Below, piece after piece: positions 59,605 to 64,000 of a stretch of 64,000 nucleotides of DNA. Under the pieces are notes generated by a model. It saw only the letters and a program-made list of their open reading frames with translations. It searched no databases and was not told the DNA's origin. How positions within the stretch are numbered: the stretch's first letter is position 1; every line of letters starts with the position of its first letter. Both the position numbers and the translations under genes were made by a program. Origin of the DNA: Yoonia sp. (GTDB lineage: Bacteria > Pseudomonadota > Alphaproteobacteria > Rhodobacterales > Rhodobacteraceae); the NCBI GenBank assembly GCA_029250945.1, contig JAQXEG010000030.1:31958-95957 (forward strand), given 5' to 3'.

Positions 59605-59636
59605 AAAAGGCCCCGCAATGTCGGGGCCTTTTTTAT
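59605..59636 (+). terminator. Rho-independent terminator after thrS
   Basis: AAAGGCCCCG-CAATGT-CGGGGCCTTTTTTAT, a nine-base GC-rich stem with a six-base loop and T tract, seven bases after the stop. Confidence 0.95.
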
Positions 59637-59769
59637 GCCAATGTCCGCTTTGGTTCCAAAGTGCCTGATGCAACAATGTCCGCTACGCTGGTTCCACTTC
59701 CCTATGATGCGGCGGCAGTTGCAATATTTTTAGCGACTACTCACAAAGGGAATACCAAAATAATTCAGT

Positions 59770-60194
59770 TTGGAGGATGCTAATATGTCTATCAATTTGG
59801 GCGATGGCATATTCGGGTTTCTGGCGCCAAGATCAGGGGCTTACGCCCAGATTTCCCACGAGCGTTCGAGGCTACAAGCTATGACACATCACAGCTCGGC
59901 GTCTTCCATTGGGCGGTCGTCACTGGCGGCACCATCGCGGAATTTGTTCTGCCATTGCTAATCGTTGTGGGCCTTTTGACCCGCCTGTCCGCCATCGGCA
60001 TGATCGGGTTCATCATCGTGCAATCGCTGACGGATATCTTTGGTCACAGCGGAGAGCTTGGCGCGTGGTTAAACAAAGCGTCCGGTGAATTAATCGCCGA
60101 TCAACGCGCCTTCTGGATACTTGCCCTGTTGATTCTGGTGTTCAAAGGAGCCGGCCCATTGTCACTGGACCGCTTCTTTAGAAATGCGCCTTAG
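59770..60194 (+). pseudogene. DoxX-family membrane protein gene, 5' truncated and frameshifted
   Basis: The first frame gives LGDGIFGFLAPRSGAYAQI and then runs into nonsense; the sense continues in the frame that yields AFEATSYDTSQLGVFHWAVV and the C-terminal LLTRLSAIGMIGFIIVQSLT. One T or C lost in the ATTTCCC run near 59848 explains the shift. The usual first membrane segments of DoxX proteins are missing, the frame starting inside the family. The C-terminus overlaps the opposing gene at 60178. Confidence 0.7.
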
Positions 60195-60528
60195 GCTCAT
60201 CTGGTTTGCCCGCGGCGATACCCAGCAAGCCACCTAATGCGGCAAAGCCGATCGGGAACATCGTGCCCACGTTGAACCCAAAGCCGAAGTAAAACAGCGC
60301 CGCTGCCAAAAGCATCAGCCCGCCGTCCCACAGCGCGCGGGCTTTCGCCATCGCCCCGCCCGCAATCGCCAATAGCGGCGCGACAAAGCTGGCGAACCGG
60401 ATCAGGCTGGGGTTTTCGAGCGAGAAAAACTTATTCACTTCGGGCCGTGCCGCCGCCAGTTCGGAATAGCCAAAGCCGAAAAGCCCGACAAAGATGCCCA
60501 TCAAACCGGCGATAAGGCCAAGGACCAT
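60178..60528 (-). CDS. Three- to four-span small membrane protein, unknown
   Basis: 116 residues with membrane segments near 2-20, 42-62, 68-88 and 90-106. I do not recognise a family with certainty. No ribosome site stands before the ATG at 60528, but GGAG followed by an ATG occurs 17 bases upstream in another frame; one A restored at 60527-60528 would give a five-residue longer N-terminus. The end overlaps the DoxX-type gene. Confidence 0.6.
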   Translation of the reverse strand: MVLGLIAGLMGIFVGLFGFGYSELAAARPEVNKFFSLENPSLIRFASFVAPLLAIAGGAMAKARALWDGGLMLLAAALFYFGFGFNVGTMFPIGFAALGGLLGIAAGKPDEPKAHF

Positions 60529-60588
60529 TGCTGCGCGTTGCGCATGTGTTTTTCTCCTAATTACAGATCCAACCTAAGCGGTTGTGGG

Positions 60589-60918
60589 TTATGTTTTAAG
60601 CACTTGCGCTGCGACGTCCGCTTTCCAACCGACGGTCCAGACACCGTTTTTGTCGATCACGGGGCGCTTCATTAATGTGGGGTGCGCGGCCAGAAGGCTG
60701 CGGATATCGACCGCTTTTTCCGCGTCCGACAGGCCCCGCCACGTGGTTGATGACCGGTTAATTGCCGCATCGCCGAGTGTTGCGACGATGGTGTCCAGAT
60801 CGGCGTCTGCCACGCCGTCGGCACGCACATCTATCACCATAACCCCTTGACCTGATGCGATAATTTTCCTTTTCGCCTCGCGGCAGGTGTCACATGATTT
60901 CAGCCCGAAAAATCGCAT
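60589..60918 (-). CDS. ArsC/Spx family thioredoxin-fold protein
   Basis: 109 residues from the ATG at 60918. The fold signature is RFFGLKSCDTCREAKR with Cys9 and Cys12, then the conserved RSLLAAHPTLMKRPVID and a final VGWKADVAA. It is the YffB-like branch (arsenate reductase-like, glutathione-dependent), not a proven arsenate reductase. A broken paralogue lies at 61299-61615. Confidence 0.87.
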   Translation of the reverse strand: MRFFGLKSCDTCREAKRKIIASGQGVMVIDVRADGVADADLDTIVATLGDAAINRSSTTWRGLSDAEKAVDIRSLLAAHPTLMKRPVIDKNGVWTVGWKADVAAQVLKT

Positions 60919-60998
60919 GTCAGTTCCTTTCATTTTTCATTTGCCTTTTGCCCAATCGCCCTAAGTTTATCAACAACATTGCATGAAGGAGAGACGGC

Positions 60999-61205
60999 AT
61001 GCCAAGCGGAACGGTCAAATGGTTCAATACAACAAAAGGGTTCGGATTCATCGCTCCTGATGACGGCGGATCTGACGTGTTTGTACATATTTCAGCGGTG
61101 GAACAATCAGGTCTGACCGGATTGGCCGACGATCAAAAAGTCGATTTTGAGATGGTCGACGGCCGTGATGGTCGCCAGATGGCAGGCACGATTACACTGA
61201 AATAG
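60999..61205 (+). CDS. cspA: Cold-shock protein
   Basis: 68 residues, a single OB-fold CSD with RNP1 KGFGFIAP and RNP2 VFVHISAV. Binds single-stranded RNA or DNA. GGAG lies a few bases before the ATG. A perfect 18-base palindrome follows. Confidence 0.95.
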   Translation: MPSGTVKWFNTTKGFGFIAPDDGGSDVFVHISAVEQSGLTGLADDQKVDFEMVDGRDGRQMAGTITLK

Positions 61206-61215
61206 GTGCGGCAGA

Positions 61216-61233
61216 TGTTTCGCATGCGAAACA
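61216..61233. repeat. Perfect 18-base palindrome after cspA
   Basis: TGTTTCGCATGCGAAACA reads identically on both strands and lies 11 bases past the cspA stop. It could be an RNA 3' hairpin or a protein-binding site. Confidence 0.6.
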
Positions 61234-61298
61234 GATGAACAGCAGATTAAAATTTTAATATCAATTAGTTAACGCTACGCACGCCGTCTGCGTTAACC

Positions 61299-61615
61299 TC
61301 AGCTAGCGGCCACGTCCGCATCCCACCCCAACGTGAATTTCGTGCCGTCCGTGATCACGGGGAGGGCCATGACGGCAGGGCTGTCGGCCAGTTGAGCGTC
61401 TGCCTCGTTTAGCGCATCCACGCGTTGAGGTTACGGTAGGCTTGGGATTTACGGTCGACCAGATTGTCTCCAGATTCCCCGAGCAGAACCGCCCATTCAT
61501 CCTCGGACATCGAATCGCTGCGCACGTCGCGGAAATCCACGCCGATCTCCGCCTCTGCCAAGGTTTTGACCGCGCGTTTGCAATCGGGACAGGGGGACAG
61601 GCCATACATTTTCAT
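61299..61615 (-). pseudogene. ArsC-like / small thioredoxin-fold gene, frameshifted
   Basis: From the ATG at 61615 the frame MKMYGLSPCPDCKRAVKTLA runs to NLNAWMR and stops. One frame over the sense continues as ALNEADAQLADSPAVMALPV and ends in a thioredoxin-like TLGWDADVAA. A G lost from a GGG (now CC at 61418-61419 on the plus strand) is enough. Similar in size and ending to the intact gene at 60589. Confidence 0.7.
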
Positions 61616-61639
61616 TTTGGGGGCTTTCAGTGACGCGGG

Positions 61640-61741
61640 TTACGCCAACAGTGCGCGAACCTGTGCCGGTATCAACGGAAACAACGGATTGCCGCCCGCA
61701 GTTTGTGCGGGTGCGGGCTGTGAAGTGGTTGTGAACATCAT
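61640..61741 (-). CDS. Possible small protein (33 codons) before the ArsC-like pseudogene
   Basis: ATGATG behind GGAAGAG opens a 33-residue frame (FTTTSQPAPAQTAGGNPLFP and so on) that ends 24 bases before the ArsC-like start. Ribosome site and spacing are good, but there is no known family. Could be a real small gene or leader. Confidence 0.3.
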   Translation of the reverse strand: MMFTTTSQPAPAQTAGGNPLFPLIPAQVRALLA

Positions 61742-61876
61742 ATCTCTTCCATCGTTGGGCGATATTTACGCTAGGTCAGCGGCGCACATCAGAGGAGACT
61801 CCCTGCCGTTTTCCCCGAAATTGATGTGTGCAGCACGTTGTATCAGCGGGGCGCTCGGACCTCGGGGTCGGTGCGA

Positions 61877-61928
61877 AGCGCCCTCCCCATGGGGGGAGGT
61901 CCTGGCGCTGCCCAATCTTTGATTGGGC
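61877..61928. repeat. Two adjacent hairpins between the small frame and the DUF3800 gene
   Basis: AGCGCC (61877-61882) pairs with GGCGCT (61904-61909) around an inner CTCCCC/GGGGAG stem. Directly after it GCCCAATC-TTT-GATTGGGC forms a perfect eight-base stem. No T run on either strand. Confidence 0.5.
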
Positions 61929-61931
61929 TAA

Positions 61932-62738
61932 TCATTTTACTTTCTTCGGTGGAACTACACGGAAGTTTGAAAACAATGCTTCAATTTCCGGCTCTAGCTG
62001 TATGCTAGCCAAATCATGGATGAACTTTAACCCAATGCCGTCAGGTAATCCTTTGTCACATCCCGCAAATCGCGATGACATTTCGGAAAAGTACCTTGGC
62101 TCTGGGATTCCAAAGTTTGCTTCGATCCTATTTGCACATTGATAAACGGCATGGGCCACAAAATCAGCGACTTCTAGCATCTCGCTTTCGCCCTTCTTTA
62201 GCGTCGAAATGCCAAAAGGGTTCAAGAATGAAAGAGACCTAGATTGCGGGTAAATCAGGTTTTCCTTTATTCGTCCAAGAAACCTTCTCATCTTATCGTA
62301 ATCATGGTTCATCTCTTCAAATCGAACTTCAATATCTTCGTCAGAATTGAGATGTGGTTTTAAATAGGTGCAAATACTCTCGAGAAGATATTGAGCACAT
62401 TTATTGTAAAATTTGTGAGCATTGCCATCAATATCCGCATTGTATTCCCCTAGCGTCGACCTGTTGGAAATCATCGCAAAATAGCGAACAGGTAATCTGT
62501 TTAATTCGCGCGCCAAAATACCTTCTGCGAATGATTTAGTTGTGTTGCGTGTTTCCAGCTCTTCTTCTCAATCCACTCCTTAAATTCAAGCATTACATTC
62601 TTAACAAGCACTTCTGTGATCAGCTGGAAAACGACCGCAGCCATAACGAAATAAGGCGATGAGCCTTTCCCGTTTATCCCCCGGATTTTCCGCGATACCA
62701 GCCTCGCCACTTTCGTCAATGTAGACGTTAAACTTCAA
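61932..62738 (-). pseudogene. DUF3800 gene with two frameshifts, AT-rich
   Basis: Three frames are needed. A TTG at 62738 opens KFNVYIDESGEAGIAENPG with the DUF3800 N-terminal DESG. One extra base in the run at 62678-62682 moves the sense to INGKGSSPYFVMAAVVFQL; one lost T at 62515-62518 moves it to ARELNRLPVRYFAMISNRST and on to EMLEVADFVAHAVYQ, the DUF3800 C-terminal signature. DUF3800 proteins are RNase H-like and found in mobile and defence contexts. The base composition is visibly more AT-rich than neighbours. Confidence 0.75.
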
Positions 62739-62776
62739 ACAAACTCTCTAATGAAACTAGCTTTTGACTGGTTCAC

Positions 62777-63682
62777 TCACCCAATAGCCCCCATAAACTC
62801 GCGCCATTCGCCCTTCGACATCCCAGACGTCTCTTGGGTCACCTCTTCGCCTTTTAACATGCGGCGGAGGCAGTCGAGGGCTTTGCCTGATAGGGTGGCG
62901 CCGCCCAAGCGGTAGTCTTCGAATGCGCCGTAGGCGGCGGGGACCCAGTCGGCGACGACTTTGCAGATCGCATCGGCGTAGACCCGGATTTCGTATTGGG
63001 CGTGGGCGTCGGCGCGCAGGCGCAGGAAGTGGAATAGGTTGTGCAGGTCGACCTTCCAATACCACTGGGTGTAGATGTTGGCGGGCAGGTTCATGCGGGC
63101 CAATTCGCGCGCAAGGCCTTGTTTGCCTTCGTCGTCGATCATTTCGGCGTAGTGATCGTAGGTGCGCGCGGCGTCGCCTTTGAGGATTTCAAGAACGCGG
63201 GCGGCTTCATCACCTGTTAAGGCTTCACCCCTACCCTGATTGTTGATGACCGATTGCGCGGCGAGCTTATCCGGCTCGGGGATGTAGAATTCGCGATCAA
63301 GGATGGAATAACGGGCGGAGTATTCGTTCACGTTGGCGGTGCGGTGGCGGATCCACTGGCGGGCCACAAAGACGGGAAGTTTGACGTGCAGCTTGATCTC
63401 GCACATCTCGAAAGGGGTAGAGTGCCAGTGACGCATGAGGTAGCGGATCAGCCCCTCGTCATTTTGCACCGATTTGGTGCCCTTGCCGTAGCTGACGCGC
63501 GCAGCCTGACAGATGGCTGCATCGTCGCCCATATAGTCGATGACGCGGATAAACCCGTGGTCGAGCACGTCATGGGCGTTGTAAAGGTGCTGTTCCATCC
63601 CCGGCGCAGTGGCGCGCAGGGTGGGTTGCGGGTTGGACCGCAGGGCGTCGATTTCGGCTTGCTGTTCGGGGCTAAGTGGCAT
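62777..63682 (-). CDS. thyX: ThyX, FAD-dependent thymidylate synthase
   Basis: 301 residues. The ThyX motif [11 protein letters not shown] (RHR-x7-S, residues 112-122) is complete, and the C-terminal part has the dUMP/FAD contacts ([20 protein letters not shown]). It makes dTMP with methylenetetrahydrofolate and NADPH. The ATG is close to the usual start [15 protein letters not shown]. Confidence 0.96.
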   Translation of the reverse strand: MPLSPEQQAEIDALRSNPQPTLRATAPGMEQHLYNAHDVLDHGFIRVIDYMGDDAAICQAARVSYGKGTKSVQNDEGLIRYLMRHWHSTPFEMCEIKLHVKLPVFVARQWIRHRTANVNEYSARYSILDREFYIPEPDKLAAQSVINNQGRGEALTGDEAARVLEILKGDAARTYDHYAEMIDDEGKQGLARELARMNLPANIYTQWYWKVDLHNLFHFLRLRADAHAQYEIRVYADAICKVVADWVPAAYGAFEDYRLGGATLSGKALDCLRRMLKGEEVTQETSGMSKGEWREFMGAIG

Positions 63683-63855
63683 CTGCGGCAGTCCTTTGCG
63701 TGATGAGTCGTAGGAGACTATATCTTGGGTATGACCGCGAAAGAACCTCTAGATAACTGAAAAAAACGGGTGGTGCGCGGGGTTCCTCGCTGACAGCACA
63801 TCGCATTCCCGTGATCACTCAACGCAAGTTTCTGTTTTCAAACGAAAGTCCGCGC

Positions 63856-64000
63856 ATGCTCCGTTTATTTTGCCTAATTACCGTTTTAGGACTGGCCGCC
63901 GCGTACGACAGCACTGGTACAAATACAAATCCGTTTGATGACACGTCCACTGACACCACGAACACTGGCGGGGACACCACCGATACAGGCGATGCCGGCG
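63856..64000 (+). CDS. Partial exported Asp/Thr/Gly-rich protein
   Basis: 48 codons to the end of the window. A hydrophobic N-terminus MLRLFCLITVLGLAAAYDS suggests a signal peptide (lipobox-like, but with Tyr where Cys is usual, so a base change may be present). It is followed by Thr/Asp-rich low complexity NPFDDTSTDTTNTGGDTTDT. No family recognisable. Only the 5' end is visible. Confidence 0.55.
   Translation, partial: MLRLFCLITVLGLAAAYDSTGTNTNPFDDTSTDTTNTGGDTTDTGDAG

Overview
The window reads as chromosomal DNA of an alphaproteobacterium of the Roseobacter group (Rhodobacteraceae). The grounds are moderately high GC, the hflK-hflC-degP and hisA-hisF-hisE orders, class I PHA synthesis genes with PhaR, a cobalamin riboswitch operon with a DUF1636 gene, ThyX, and the GC-rich hairpin element found after several genes. 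The species cannot be fixed from the sequence alone. There is no rRNA, CRISPR array, prophage or recognisable insertion sequence.

Layout. 0-1.5 kb: end of the histidine operon (hisA partial, hisF, hisE). 1.5-4.1 kb: CoA-binding protein, exported YHS protein, small zinc-ribbon-like protein, rlmB and tRNA-Tyr. 4.2-8.7 kb: a sterol desaturase-type hydroxylase, then a leftward operon under a cobalamin riboswitch (DUF1636 protein, ABC ATPase, binding protein, permease). 8.9-12.5 kb: frameshifted glycosyltransferase-like gene, VOC protein, metY, SIMPL protein. 12.6-16.7 kb: an unusual 739-residue protein combining GspL/PilM-like and GspC/PilP-like ends, then a KefB-type antiporter. 16.7-20.3 kb: cobT and cobS back to back, an FG-GAP gene broken by a TAG codon, a ferredoxin, a peptidoglycan-binding protein. 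20.4-29.4 kb: degP, hflC, hflK, gor, rpiA, a GST, sdaA, thiN. 29.5-34.7 kb: a long acidic protein gene with a (GCTGAG)8 tract and a frameshift, DUF2842, purA, two membrane proteins, secG. 34.9-38.9 kb: pyrG, rlmJ, DUF1330, a TerB-like gene and a PhnD-like gene. 39.0-48.4 kb: a polyamine/amine utilisation cluster (four-gene polar amino-acid-type ABC transporter, two glutamine-synthetase-like ligases, a class I amidotransferase, an FAD oxidase and a class III aminotransferase), matching a gamma-glutamylated putrescine route. 48.5-52.9 kb: PHA storage (phaR, phaP, phaC, phaZ) with PhaR-type dyads. 52.9-57.4 kb: alpha/beta hydrolases, an MFS symporter, a lipoprotein. 57.6-64 kb: thrS, a run of damaged genes (DoxX, ArsC-like, DUF3800), a cold-shock gene, thyX and the start of one more gene.

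Two themes stand out. Cobalamin: riboswitch-controlled uptake and the last steps of B12 assembly (cobT, cobS) lie within 10 kb. Nitrogen and carbon storage: a polyamine catabolic cluster borders the PHA genes.

A caution for the whole window: about ten reading frames are broken by single-base changes, most of them a base lost from a short homopolymer. This could be sequencing error rather than gene decay, so every pseudogene call here is provisional. I found no convincing new multi-gene system. The best candidate for novel biology is the GspL/PilM-to-GspC/PilP-like protein at 12.6-14.9 kb.
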